Part shown: piece after piece, positions 48,386 to 56,309 of the stretch
How positions within the stretch are numbered: the stretch's first letter is position 1
Layout of the letters: each line of letters opens with the position of its first letter
Assembly: GCA_024758765.1 (NCBI GenBank)
Contig: CP101406.1
Location: forward strand, 1,364,001 to 1,428,000
Direction: 5' to 3'
Source of the DNA: Mycobacterium sp. SVM_VP21
GTDB lineage: Bacteria > Actinomycetota > Actinomycetes > Mycobacteriales > Mycobacteriaceae
Length of the DNA stretch: 64,000 bases
Position numbers and translations under genes: made by a program
Notes under the pieces: generated by a model
The model's input: only the letters and a program-made list of their open reading frames with translations
What the model was told of the DNA's origin: nothing
Databases searched by the model: none

Positions 48386-49585
48386 TCAGCCGTTCCCGTT
48401 GCTGGCCCATTGCTCCAGCACAGCGCGGGTATCCGGCCCCGCCGTCACCCGCTGCACGTAGTGCCCTTCGGTGGTCGCCAGCTGGGCGTGCGACAGCTGT
48501 TGCTGTGCGGCCTCGACGCCGAGCCCGTCCCGAACGACGGTGGCCACAGACCGTCGGAAGCTGTGCGGCGTCACCCACCGCAGCTCTTCGTGGGGCGCGA
48601 GCGCTTCCCGCAGCGAGGAACGGATGTTCGACAGGCTCACCAGGCCGCCGTCCCTGTTCTTCAGCACCGTGCCGTCCGGCCCTGTGACCGCGTAGAGGTC
48701 GGTGAGCACCTGGGCGCCGAACGCCGGTAGGACCACTGTGTGCGGCGGGGCGTGACCCTTGCGGGCATCCTGACGGTGCAGCGGCTTACCGGCCACCCTC
48801 CCCGCGTCCTGCACGGTCCCGGTGACGGTGACGGTCGGCGGCTTCGCCAGCAGGTCAACATCCGCCCAGCGGACCGCCAGCACTTCCCCCGGCCGCACAC
48901 CGGTGGCCGCCAGCAGCTCCACGAACGCCGGCAACATCAGGCCCCGCCGCGGCCCCGGCCCCTTCCGCCCGCACCACACCTCGACGGCCCGCCGCACCTG
49001 CTCCAACTCCATGCCCGTGAGCGCCCTGGCCGGCTTACGCTCCGGCTTGGCGGTCTTGGTCTCCCGGATCACGTTGTGCTTCACCACGTCGAACCGGGCA
49101 GCCATGCTGTACATGCCCGACAAGATGATCCGCAGATAGATCCCCGCCGATGACGGCAGCGCCTTCAGGTGCGCATCGGCACGGCTCGTCGTCAACTCCA
49201 AGATCCGCAGCTCCCCGAGCTGCTGCTCACCATGCAGCCGCCACGCGTCCCGGTACAGGGTCGCGGTCCGCTCCCCGATCCGGTCCTCCGCGATCTTCGC
49301 CGGCAACCACGCCTCGAACAACTCCGACAAGGTGGTGGTGCGGTCAATTACCCCGGTCGGTTCCCCGGCCTCGAGTTCGACCGCGATGCGCCGCTTCAGC
49401 TCCCGCCGGGCATCCTCCGCTGACTTGCGCGACGACGCCTCACGCTCCCGCAGCTTCCCACTGTGGAGACGCAAATACGTTGTGGCGTAGAAGATCTGCT
49501 GAGTCTTGCCGTTCGGGAGTTCCTCCGTGGCGGTACGGTCGGCGATCTTCCCGTGCTCACCCGGGGCCATGCGTTGTCTAGGCAT
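48386..49585 (-). CDS. Tyrosine site-specific integrase
   Basis: About 399 residues. An N-terminal arm-binding/SAM-like core-binding region (LSELFEAWLPAKIAEDRIGERTATLYRDAW) precedes the catalytic domain. The active-site residues are Arg in LAATGVRPGEVLAVRW, His-x-x-Arg in TPHSFRRSVATVV, His in LSHAQLATTEGHYV, and the Tyr of GHYV. Start MPRQRMAPGEHG at 49585 overlaps the repressor stop by 8 nt; the 49600 start is less likely. It lies right beside attL, the normal place for integrases. Confidence 0.95.
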   Translation of the reverse strand: MPRQRMAPGEHGKIADRTATEELPNGKTQQIFYATTYLRLHSGKLREREASSRKSAEDARRELKRRIAVELEAGEPTGVIDRTTTLSELFEAWLPAKIAEDRIGERTATLYRDAWRLHGEQQLGELRILELTTSRADAHLKALPSSAGIYLRIILSGMYSMAARFDVVKHNVIRETKTAKPERKPARALTGMELEQVRRAVEVWCGRKGPGPRRGLMLPAFVELLAATGVRPGEVLAVRWADVDLLAKPPTVTVTGTVQDAGRVAGKPLHRQDARKGHAPPHTVVLPAFGAQVLTDLYAVTGPDGTVLKNRDGGLVSLSNIRSSLREALAPHEELRWVTPHSFRRSVATVVRDGLGVEAAQQQLSHAQLATTEGHYVQRVTAGPDTRAVLEQWASNGNG

Positions 49586-50195
49586 CGCCCGCCTGACCAA
49601 GCGATTCGTTCCGGATCTTTATCGCCTCCTGAAACTTCTCAGCTGCCCGATTGAACGTATCGACCGCCTGCTGCATGCTGCTGGTAGCCTGCTGCCGCTC
49701 TTCAATCGCCTGGCGTAGAGCGTCATTCGCTTGCCTCGCCTGAGCTTCGATGCGCTCCAGATCCTGAGCGGTGAATCCCGCAATGGTGGCCTTATCGACA
49801 AGATCCCTTGCAGAATTGAGCTCCTCGGACTGCGTTCCGAATGTCTCATTGCGAATCCCTGAAAACCATTGTGCTGCATCGAATTGCGATGTTTTCAGCC
49901 CTGGAAGTACGTCGATCTCGTCGTCGTATCGACCTGGGAAGACGAGAGCCACCGGAGGGGTAAACAACGCGGCCGCAAGAACAAGTAGCTCGGCGAGGTC
50001 CACCTTCCCCGACCGGCTGTTGCTCTCGATCTTAGAAATCGCTGCACGCGATACGGGATAGCCGAAGTCCCTTGTCTGTTCGGACAGTTGTTGTGCGGTA
50101 AATCCGAGCGCCACCCGTTGGCCTCTGATCGCCAGGCCGACGCGCTTCGCCAACTGCTCCTGCCACGCCTTTGCGGACTCGTCAATGCTCGGCAT
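49578..50195 (-). CDS. Xre-family repressor with C-terminal coiled coil
   Basis: About 205 residues. HTH near the N-terminus: LAIRGQRVALGFTAQQLSEQTRDFGYPVSRAAISKIESNSRSGKVDLAELLVLAAAL. After a middle region containing FPGRYDDEIDVLPG, the C-terminal 90 residues are an Ala/Glu/Gln-rich coiled coil (LERIEAQARQANDALRQAIEERQQATSSMQQAV). Divergent from the excisionase, so it is the probable lysogeny repressor; sites at 50182-50251 are candidate operators. Coupled to integrase by overlap. Confidence 0.88.
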   Translation of the reverse strand: MPSIDESAKAWQEQLAKRVGLAIRGQRVALGFTAQQLSEQTRDFGYPVSRAAISKIESNSRSGKVDLAELLVLAAALFTPPVALVFPGRYDDEIDVLPGLKTSQFDAAQWFSGIRNETFGTQSEELNSARDLVDKATIAGFTAQDLERIEAQARQANDALRQAIEERQQATSSMQQAVDTFNRAAEKFQEAIKIRNESLGQAGDA

Positions 50196-50251
50196 TGAGA
50201 CAGTATCGCACGGACGCGTTGACGTTCGGGAGCATCCGTGCAATGCTCGGC
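50182..50251. promoter_or_regulatory. Immunity/control region between repressor and excisionase
   Basis: TCAATGC-TCG-GCATTGA (50182-50198) is a perfect inverted repeat over the repressor start. The 11-mer CAATGCTCGGC recurs at 50183 and 50241. A GCACGGA (50208) / TCCGTGC (50235) inverted repeat lies between. Divergent transcription plus repeats fit a repressor switch. Confidence 0.7.
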
Positions 50252-50307
50252 TATGTCGATACAATTCGAGTTGGATGCTTCATTCCAGAGCAAAGGAGGT
50301 GCCCCCG

Positions 50308-50532
50308 GTGACACTGACACCGGAGCTACAGAAGGAAGTCGACCGGCTCAACAGTCGGTTGTGGCCCGTTGAGGAAGTCATGAAACGGCTGTCAGTCGGC
50401 CGGAGCATGGTGTTCGAGCTGATGGCCAACGGACAGTTGCGCAGCGTGAAAGTTGGACGCCGCCGACTGGTGTCCGAGGCGGCCATCAACGAGTACATCG
50501 CCCGAATCGACCAGGGTGGTGATGCGGCTTGA
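50308..50532 (+). CDS. Excisionase-like helix-turn-helix protein
   Basis: 74 residues. AlpA/MerR-type winged HTH: LWPVEEVMKRLSVGRSMVFELMANGQLRSVKVGRRRLVSEAAINEYIARI, the HTH_17 pattern seen in phage Xis and small activators. Start: GTG 50308 with AAAGGAGGT eight bases upstream; this is the strongest ribosome site in the element. First gene of the plus-strand operon, so it could direct excision or activate late genes. Confidence 0.85.
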   Translation: MTLTPELQKEVDRLNSRLWPVEEVMKRLSVGRSMVFELMANGQLRSVKVGRRRLVSEAAINEYIARIDQGGDAA

Positions 50533-50696
50533 TCTACGCGCGCCCGCAGGAATCACATGCCGACCTCGGACTCGACCCCGAGGCGGATCAAACACCGGAC
50601 ATGCGTCCGAACAGCAGAACGGCCCCCGAGCTCCAGGTGCGCCAACACCTGGCGGGGACCGCTCACACCCACCAACCCTCAAAAGGAAGCAGGTAG
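50529..50696 (+). CDS. Possible small satellite protein
   Basis: 55 codons from TTG 50529, which overlaps the excisionase stop (TTGA). It encodes IYARPQESHADLGLDPEADQ, then TPDMRPNSRTAPELQVRQHL and a Ser/Arg end. The third-codon GC is high in the first half as in the neighbours. The TTG start and lack of a family make it tentative; otherwise this is a 170-bp gap. Confidence 0.35.
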   Translation: MIYARPQESHADLGLDPEADQTPDMRPNSRTAPELQVRQHLAGTAHTHQPSKGSR

Positions 50697-50701
50697 TCCC
50701 C

Positions 50702-51055
50702 ATGATGACAGATCACGACCCCATCGGCTACGAGCTGACCGACTTGGGTGCTGACCCCGACAGTCACCTCTACCCCGTGGACAGTGCCACCCGCACCTGC
50801 TGCGGCGTAATCGGTGGGCATGCGCGTGGCTGCCGAGCAGGACTCGCTGAGGACAGTCCGATGCGCCAGGCTCTTGACATCGTCGAGGCCCGGCACGCGG
50901 GCGACCTTCCCGACGTCGAGATCAACCGCGTCGGACGCCGCAGGTACGTCGAGATCAACGACTATGGCCACCTGGTCCGCCTCACCCCGGCAGGCGCCCG
51001 CGAACTGGCGGACTACCTGCTGGAAGCCGCCGACGCCGCGGAGGTGCCGTGGTGA
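50702..51055 (+). CDS. Small satellite protein of unknown function
   Basis: 117 residues from ATG 50702 (or 50705). It has a Cys/His group (TRTCCGVIGGHARGCRAGLAED) that could bind zinc, followed by a region (ARHAGDLPDVEINRVGRRRYVEINDYGHLVRLTPAGARELADYLLEAADAAE) typical of small phage-island proteins. Family not recognised. Its TGA overlaps the next GTG, so the genes are coupled. Confidence 0.65.
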   Translation: MMTDHDPIGYELTDLGADPDSHLYPVDSATRTCCGVIGGHARGCRAGLAEDSPMRQALDIVEARHAGDLPDVEINRVGRRRYVEINDYGHLVRLTPAGARELADYLLEAADAAEVPW

Positions 51056-51252
51056 GCGACAAGGACAGGGAGATGGAAAGGAATCTGCACCGGCTGTGCT
51101 GTGAGGTCAGGGACCACCTGAACGCAAAGCCGTTCAAGAGCTGGACGCCAGAGATGCTCCAAGCGCTGCTGAGTCTGCTGCGCGTGGCGGGCGTCAAACC
51201 ACAGCAGTTCGTGGGCAAGCCAAAGCTCACCGTCGTGAAGGGCGGACTCTGA
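51052..51252 (+). CDS. Small satellite protein of unknown function
   Basis: 66 residues, GTG start overlapping the previous stop. Highly charged N-terminus (SDKDREMERNLHRLCCEVRDHL) then a helical region (MLQALLSLLRVAGVKPQQFVGKPKLTVVKGGL). No family recognised. Its stop overlaps the next ATG (TGATG), keeping the operon translationally linked. Confidence 0.6.
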   Translation: MSDKDREMERNLHRLCCEVRDHLNAKPFKSWTPEMLQALLSLLRVAGVKPQQFVGKPKLTVVKGGL

Positions 51253-51437
51253 TGGCCAGCCACGTTGCCGGAACCAACACGGTGAAGGGAGCCGGCCCCA
51301 CGCGGGCCGGACTCCCCACCGAACTGCCCGAGTGGCGTCTGGCGATGCGGTGCAGGGGCTGTGGCAGGTGGTTGACCGATCCTGCCAGCGTCCAGGCCGG
51401 TATCGGACCCCTGTGTGCATCACGGGAGATCGGATGA
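51252..51437 (+). CDS. DUF6011-type zinc-finger protein
   Basis: 61 residues. The pattern MRCRGCGRWLTDPASVQAGIGPLCASRE (Cys-x2-Cys ... GxGPxC) matches DUF6011, a small zinc-binding motif common in actinobacterial phages and plasmids. Role unknown, perhaps nucleic-acid binding. It overlaps both neighbours (ATG in the previous stop; next ATGA). Confidence 0.75.
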   Translation: MASHVAGTNTVKGAGPTRAGLPTELPEWRLAMRCRGCGRWLTDPASVQAGIGPLCASREIG

Positions 51438-51748
51438 CCAGCAGTGTCCAAGTGTCGTGGCCGGAGGTGAATCGGTTCATCACCGAGGTGATCAAGGCCG
51501 CCACCTACGCCCCGCTGCCGATCGCCGGCACCCCGGCATGGTGCGAGCTGGCCGATACCGACATGCGCAAGCTCATCGCCCTCGCCGTCGCCGGAGAGCA
51601 CCACGTCCTGCGTTGCGATCTTGCCCAGGAAGCTGCCGCTGACGCATCGAAAACCATTGCCACCGCTGAGGACTGGCCCGCGATTGCCCGCCAGATCCGG
51701 GCCGGCCGCGGCGACGCATACGTTCCACGACGAAAGGAGTCCGCGTGA
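51434..51748 (+). CDS. DUF2742 family phage-satellite protein
   Basis: 104 residues. AGTPAWCELADTDMRKLIALAVAGEHHVLR and ADASKTIATAEDWPAIARQIRAGRGDAYVPRRKE align by eye with the phiRv2 protein Rv2656c (AGTPAWRQLDDADPRKW; AAADWPGIAREIVRRRGVYIPR) as I remember it. This is the best single link to the phiRv1/phiRv2 elements. Function unknown. It overlaps the primase start by 4 nt. Confidence 0.8.
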   Translation: MTSSVQVSWPEVNRFITEVIKAATYAPLPIAGTPAWCELADTDMRKLIALAVAGEHHVLRCDLAQEAAADASKTIATAEDWPAIARQIRAGRGDAYVPRRKESA

Positions 51749-53847
51749 CCGACGACAACAACGTGGTGCCCATCGGCACCGCGAACAAGAAGACCACCCC
51801 GAAACCGTTGGGTGCTGTACCGGAACGCCCCCTGTACCCGTCCCCGGACGCACCCCTTGAGGTAGCCCGCAAGCTGTACAAGAAATTCACGCTCCCCACT
51901 GGCCGCACCCTGGTCTCCCACCGTGGCGACTGGCAGCGCTGGAACGGACAGCAGTGGTCGACCGAGGACGCCGCGCACCTACGCAGCACCATCTACTCCC
52001 GCCTCGGCGAGGTCGACTACGAGCGCCCGATCCGGGAGAAGGGCATCACTGTCGACTACGAACGCACCCCGTGGAACCCCAACCGAAACAAGGTCGCTAA
52101 CGTGCTGGAAGCACTCGCCGCTGTAGCGCACCTCAGCGCTGACGTCGACGCCCCGGCATGGATCGGCGACCACGACACCGCTTCACCGCCCGGTGAGGTG
52201 ATCGCCTGCACCAACGGGTTGCTGTCCCTCGCTGATCGACAACTGCACCCGCACACCCCGGCGTTCTACAACACCGTCTCTGTGCCGTTCGCCTACCAGG
52301 CCGACGCCCCCGAGCCGAAAGTGTGGCTGGAGTTCCTGGCCTCGATCTGGCCCGACGACCCCGCCAGCATCGCCCTGCTACAGGAGTGGATCGGCTACAT
52401 CGTCACCGGCCGCACCGACCAGCAGAAGATCCTGCTCCTGATCGGCCCCACCCGCAGCGGGAAGGGCACCATCGCCCGGATGATCCGCAACCTCATCGGA
52501 CGCGGCCACGTCACTGGCCCCACCCTGGCCTCCCTGGGCACCAACTTCGGGCTGGCCCCGCTGATGGGCAAGCCGCTGGCCATCATCGCCGACGCACGAC
52601 TCGGCGGGACCACCGTCCACACCATCGTCGAACGCCTGCTGTCCATCTCCGGCGAGGACGTGCTGACCGTTGACCGTAAGTTCCGTGACCCCTGGTCGGG
52701 CAAGCTGTCCACCCGCCTGATGATCCTGTCCAACGAGGTACCACGGTTCTCGGACGCCTCCGGTGCCATCGCCAACCGGCTCCTGGTCCTCCAGATGCGC
52801 AACAGCTTCCTGGGCCGCGAGGACCGCACCCTGGATGCCCGCATTACCGCCGAGCTACCCGGCATCCTCAACTGGGCGCTGGAAGGCCTCGACCGCCTCG
52901 CCAGCAAACAACACTTCACGGTCCCGAAGTCCTCCGGCGAAGCCACCACCATGCTCATGGATCTGGCGTCCCCGGTGTCGGCGTTCGTCCGGGACTGCTG
53001 TGTACGCGCCGAGGGGGCCAGCGTTGAGCGTGACCGCCTCTACGGAGCGTGGAAGGCATGGTGCGTCGACAGCGGCCACGAATCCGGCAGCAAGGCCACG
53101 TTCGGCCGCAACCTCGCCGCCGTCGTCCCCGATCTCGGCACCTCCAAGCCGCGGGTCAACGGCATTCAGATTCGCTATTACACCAACATTGGACTTTCGC
53201 CTGCCTCACCTGCCTCACCCGGAATACCTGCTGGTCAAAGCCCCGCAAGTGAGGCACGCCCGCCTGTCTCACCACCTGTCCCAGAACAGCAACAGTTTCC
53301 CGCCGAAACCGGTGAGGCAGGAACGGGTGCCTCAAATAGTGAGGTAACTCCGCAGGTCAACCAGGGTGAGGCAGGTGAGGCACGCAAATCGCCACTGTCA
53401 GCCGTACCGCAAAACGCAGACCGTCCCAAGGTGTCGTGTCAGAAATGGTTCAACCACCACGTCGAACAGCTCATCGCGGCCGGCACCACCCTCACCGAAT
53501 CGTTTGCTGTGATCACCGCCGGCCAAGCCGCCGGATACACCAAACACCAGATCCACACCGCCGCTAGCGGACACCCCACCCTCAAGGCCCTCGGCCGCGG
53601 ACAGTGGTCACTCACCGGCGAACACAACCCGTACCCCAGCACCGACGACTTCATCACCACCTACCTCAACCAGCTCCCAGCAAACACCATCGAGGTAGAC
53701 CGCGACCACTTCCGTGCCGCCGGGGAAGCCGCCGGCTACGCCTGGGAAGCCCTACGCAAGGCGATCCGCAACCAGCCCCGGATCACCTCAACGATGGGAC
53801 CGAACGCGGTATGGCGCATCAACGACCCGCAGGAGGGCACCGCGTGA
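51745..53847 (+). CDS. P4-type DNA primase-helicase (D5_N and SF3 helicase)
   Basis: 700 residues. The D5_N region (about 60-215: HRGDWQRWNGQQWSTEDA...VIACTNGLLSL) precedes an SF3 helicase core with Walker A LLLIGPTRSGKGTIARMI, Walker B-like LAIIADARLGG, and ILSNEVPRFSDASGAIANR (sensor 1 and Arg finger). Then a disordered Pro/Glu-rich linker (about 483-560), and C-terminal winged-helix-like domains (about 565-700). No catalytic primase (AEP) motif is obvious, so it may be helicase and origin-binding only. It should drive satellite replication. The linker DNA holds the iteron cluster. Confidence 0.9.
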   Translation: MTDDNNVVPIGTANKKTTPKPLGAVPERPLYPSPDAPLEVARKLYKKFTLPTGRTLVSHRGDWQRWNGQQWSTEDAAHLRSTIYSRLGEVDYERPIREKGITVDYERTPWNPNRNKVANVLEALAAVAHLSADVDAPAWIGDHDTASPPGEVIACTNGLLSLADRQLHPHTPAFYNTVSVPFAYQADAPEPKVWLEFLASIWPDDPASIALLQEWIGYIVTGRTDQQKILLLIGPTRSGKGTIARMIRNLIGRGHVTGPTLASLGTNFGLAPLMGKPLAIIADARLGGTTVHTIVERLLSISGEDVLTVDRKFRDPWSGKLSTRLMILSNEVPRFSDASGAIANRLLVLQMRNSFLGREDRTLDARITAELPGILNWALEGLDRLASKQHFTVPKSSGEATTMLMDLASPVSAFVRDCCVRAEGASVERDRLYGAWKAWCVDSGHESGSKATFGRNLAAVVPDLGTSKPRVNGIQIRYYTNIGLSPASPASPGIPAGQSPASEARPPVSPPVPEQQQFPAETGEAGTGASNSEVTPQVNQGEAGEARKSPLSAVPQNADRPKVSCQKWFNHHVEQLIAAGTTLTESFAVITAGQAAGYTKHQIHTAASGHPTLKALGRGQWSLTGEHNPYPSTDDFITTYLNQLPANTIEVDRDHFRAAGEAAGYAWEALRKAIRNQPRITSTMGPNAVWRINDPQEGTA
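53202..53382. repeat. GTGAGGCA iteron cluster inside the primase gene, candidate origin
   Basis: Exact GTGAGGCA copies at 53249, 53312, 53366 and 53375, and in reverse (TGCCTCAC) at 53202 and 53211; one-mismatch copies at 53265, 53328 and 53339. The outer pairs are tandem with 9-bp period and form an exact 18-bp inverted repeat (53202-53219 versus 53365-53382). They encode only a disordered linker. Iterons beside a replicase gene are typical origins of P4-like satellites. Confidence 0.75.
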
Positions 53848-54122
53848 CCATGCTCGACTCCCTGCTGTCCGCTCTCGGTGGCGCACCCGCCCTTCCCGGC
53901 GCCCGCTGCCGCCACCGGAGTCACCTGTTCGACGAACGTGGCGGCGACGAACCCGAAGATGTTGCCGAACAGCGTCACCAGCAGGCCCTCGGCTTATGCA
54001 AAGTCTGTCCGGCGCTGGCCGGCTGCTCGGAATGGTTCGACGCCCTGCCGGCCCGCAAGCGGCCAACCGGTGTCGTCGCCGGAATCGTCAACAGCCCCAA
54101 GAAGGAAGGAACGTCAGCATGA
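53844..54122 (+). CDS. WhiB-like (Wbl) Fe-S protein of the satellite
   Basis: 92 residues. Four Cys in Wbl spacing: Cys22, then Cys52-x2-Cys55-x5-Cys61 (LCKVCPALAGCSEWFDAL), binding a 4Fe-4S cluster. The usual G(V/I)WGG turn is GVVAGI here, and a Lys/Arg-rich patch (PARKRPTG; SPKKEG) precedes and follows it. Phage Wbl proteins can repress host whiB genes. GTG start overlaps the primase stop (GTGA). Confidence 0.85.
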   Translation: MTMLDSLLSALGGAPALPGARCRHRSHLFDERGGDEPEDVAEQRHQQALGLCKVCPALAGCSEWFDALPARKRPTGVVAGIVNSPKKEGTSA

Positions 54123-54370
54123 TCCATCCCGAGATCGATGGCGCGCGTGACGCGCTGGCACTGATCGACGCCGCCCTACGTGGCGACAACCCGGCCGCGC
54201 AGTTGATCGTCAGCACCTACACCGACACCGCCGGCACGCTGCTACGGCAACTGCTCAGCGTCACCGAGGTATTCGCCCGCCGCATCGGCGAACTGACCGA
54301 CACCAGCCCCCACCAGGTCGTCCAAACGCTGCGCGACGGCGTAGCCGACATCGAAGGAGAAATTCCGTGA
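54119..54370 (+). CDS. Small helical satellite protein
   Basis: 83 residues (MIHPEIDGARDALALIDAALRG...VEVFARRIGELTDTSPHQVVQTLRDGVADIEGEIP). Mostly helical by composition, no motif I recognise. Overlaps the wbl stop (ATGA) and the next gene's GTG (GTGA), so it belongs to the same operon. It could be a head-assembly or DNA-packaging helper, but nothing in the sequence proves this. Confidence 0.65.
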   Translation: MIHPEIDGARDALALIDAALRGDNPAAQLIVSTYTDTAGTLLRQLLSVTEVFARRIGELTDTSPHQVVQTLRDGVADIEGEIP

Positions 54371-54852
54371 GTAACGAAACCGCCAACGAAGCAACCCCGG
54401 TCGACACCGAGGAGGTCACCGACACCACGTCTACGACTGAGGTTCCCGCCGAACCCCAGTCCGACACGGACACGCAGGAAGAAACGGTAGAACAGTTCGG
54501 CCGTGACTACGTGGAAAAGCTGCGGCGGGAATCCGCCGGATACCGCGAACGCGCCACCACCGCCGAAACCACGGTCGCAGCACTGCGGCAGCAGCACGCC
54601 GAACGCCTCATCGACGCCGCCGGGGTGAAGCCGGCAGCCGTATTCGCGCTGACCACCATCACCGATCTACTCGCCGACGACGGCACCGTCGACCCCGAAA
54701 AGGTCACCGCTGCGGTCACCCGCGCCCGCCAGGAACTCGGCGTCACCGGCCGACCCCAACCCCTTCGGCCGCAGGGCGGCCTTACCAGCGGCACCGGCGC
54801 ACCCAAGGCGCAGAACACCTGGCAATCCGCATTCGCCCCGCCGGAAAGGTAA
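54367..54852 (+). CDS. Scaffold-like protein preceding the capsid gene
   Basis: 161 residues. A very acidic, Thr/Glu-rich N-terminus (about 1-45) is followed by a coiled coil (FGRDYVEKLRRESAGYRERATTAETTVAALRQQHAERLIDAAGVKP), a short helical domain and a Pro/Gly tail (FGRPQ-like LRPQGGLTSGTGAPKAQNTWQSAF). This is the layout of HK97-type phage scaffolding proteins that sit just before the capsid gene. Start GTG with GAAGGAGAA upstream. Assignment rests on position and composition. Confidence 0.7.
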   Translation: MSNETANEATPVDTEEVTDTTSTTEVPAEPQSDTDTQEETVEQFGRDYVEKLRRESAGYRERATTAETTVAALRQQHAERLIDAAGVKPAAVFALTTITDLLADDGTVDPEKVTAAVTRARQELGVTGRPQPLRPQGGLTSGTGAPKAQNTWQSAFAPPER

Positions 54853-54971
54853 ACTCACCACCAACAACCGCCTGATGCGGGACAGGTCGCGGCCCGGAGC
54901 CACGCCATCGAATACACCAATTTGATGTGCGCGCTTCCGGGCCGCACCCCGTTTGAAAGGCAGGACCACCC

Positions 54972-55838
54972 GTGTCCGGTATCGAACTCACCACCCCGCT
55001 CACCACAGTCGCCTGGGCGCAAGACAAGTTCTCGTTCACACCCGGTGATGTCGTCCCCGAAGCCCTCATCCTCAAGACCAGCACCGTCTCCGGGCACATC
55101 GAGGGAGACCGGCCATCTCTGCGGGTCGCCTACGTCAAGGACGACGAGTCCGCGGCCTACGTGGCCGAAGGCGCCGAGATCACCGACTCCGCCCCGGAAC
55201 TGTCCGAGGTCGTCATCCACACGAAGAAACTCGCCCGCCTGGTCTCAATCTCCAACGAACAGCACCGCCAGCCCGAAACCCCCGGCCAGACCGCGCAATC
55301 CGTCGCCCGCGACCTCATCCGCAAGGCCGACCTGTCCTATCTCAGTGAGGTCGCACCCACACCGCCGGCCACCGGCTCCACCGGCCTGTTGCACACCGCT
55401 GGCGTGGTCGACGGCGGTGAAGTCGCGGCCAACCTCGACGGCCTCGTTGACCTCGTTGCCGAACTCGAAGCCAACCTTGCGCACCCCGGATACATCGTCG
55501 TAGACCCCCGCACCTGGGCCAGCCTGCGCAAGCTCAAGGTTGGTGGCGACCAGATCAACGCCTCCCTGCTCGGTGCCGGAACCACCGACGCCGTACCCAT
55601 GCTGCTGAGCCTGCCGGTGCTGCGCTCCCCGTTCATCCCCGCCAACAGCGGCCTGGTCATCGACCCCAGCGCCATCGTCTCGGCAGTCGGGCAGGTCAAC
55701 ATCGCCCAATCCGATCACGCCCTGTTCGCCAACGACGCGGTCCTGCTGCGGGCAACGTGGTCCATCGGCTGGGCAGTTATGCGCCCCGAACGCGTCGGCC
55801 GGTTCACCGTCGACCCCGGCGACAGCGACGGCAGCTAA
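54972..55838 (+). CDS. HK97-fold major capsid protein
   Basis: 288 residues, GTG start. Capsid features: the N-arm/E-loop region with PGDVVPEALILKTSTVSGHIEGDRPSLRVAYVKDDESAAYVAEGAEI, STNEQHRQ-like LVSISNEQHRQPE, and P-domain/A-domain strands ending VLLRATWSIGWAVMRPERVGRFTVD. No long delta domain, fitting a separate scaffold gene upstream. Only head gene besides the scaffold, so it may form small capsids or remodel helper heads. About 119 bp separates it from the scaffold gene. Confidence 0.88.
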   Translation: MSGIELTTPLTTVAWAQDKFSFTPGDVVPEALILKTSTVSGHIEGDRPSLRVAYVKDDESAAYVAEGAEITDSAPELSEVVIHTKKLARLVSISNEQHRQPETPGQTAQSVARDLIRKADLSYLSEVAPTPPATGSTGLLHTAGVVDGGEVAANLDGLVDLVAELEANLAHPGYIVVDPRTWASLRKLKVGGDQINASLLGAGTTDAVPMLLSLPVLRSPFIPANSGLVIDPSAIVSAVGQVNIAQSDHALFANDAVLLRATWSIGWAVMRPERVGRFTVDPGDSDGS

Positions 55839-55896
55839 CCCAAAGCCCGCTATCCCCCGCGCGGTCCTGAACTCCCCGCGCGGGGATGGCGAAACG

Positions 55897-55937
55897 AGGT
55901 CCGGGTGGTGTTGATGTGGGTCGCCCCACCCGGACCT
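55897..55937 (+). terminator. Terminator-like hairpin after the capsid gene
   Basis: AGGTCCGGGTGG (55897-55908) pairs exactly with CCACCCGGACCT (55926-55937), loop 17 nt. Located 59 bp after the capsid stop. Confidence 0.7.
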
Positions 55938-56141
55938 CCGCCACGGCGGGGTCGGTTGCCGTTCAGCCGGCCCCGCCACCAAGGCCAACAACCAGACGAT
56001 AGATAGAGCTTCTAGTTAGCTACGGATATAAGTGTGTTGGAAAAAATGAATAGGGGGTATGCGCCTAAGCCACGAGCGGCGGCTGACTGCCTTTGGGGGT
56101 TGCCCCCCTCCGTTAGACTGGCTGTTGCACCGACAGGCACG

Positions 56142-56163
56142 AACCCGTGACCAGTCACGGGTT
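56142..56163. repeat. 22-bp palindrome near the right attachment site
   Basis: AACCCGTGAC, two bases, GTCACGGGTT: perfect 10-2-10 inverted repeat. Its setting in the non-coding end fits a protein-binding or packaging element; role unknown. Confidence 0.7.
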
Positions 56164-56309
56164 GCTGCTGCTCCGTATTTTCCCCGCATAAACGTCCGCG
56201 ACACGCCGTGTATCTACCCGTACCCGCCCGTACTAGGTACATCGGTAATCAGTTGCGCCACAACATATTAACGGACTAACCCACACGCCCGCAGACGCTG
56301 TTTTCGCTT

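Larger units (their letters stand above)
55839..56309. other. 470-bp non-coding right end of the satellite
   Basis: No convincing gene. It holds the hairpin at 55897-55937, a GGCGGGG/CCCCGCC inverted pair further on, an AT-richer stretch (TATAAGTGTGTTGGAAAAAATGAATAG), a TTGGGGGTTGCCCCCC stem, the palindrome at 56142-56163 and a TTTTCCCCGCATAA motif near 56176. Candidate functions are terminator, packaging site and integrase-arm sites. Confidence 0.7.
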
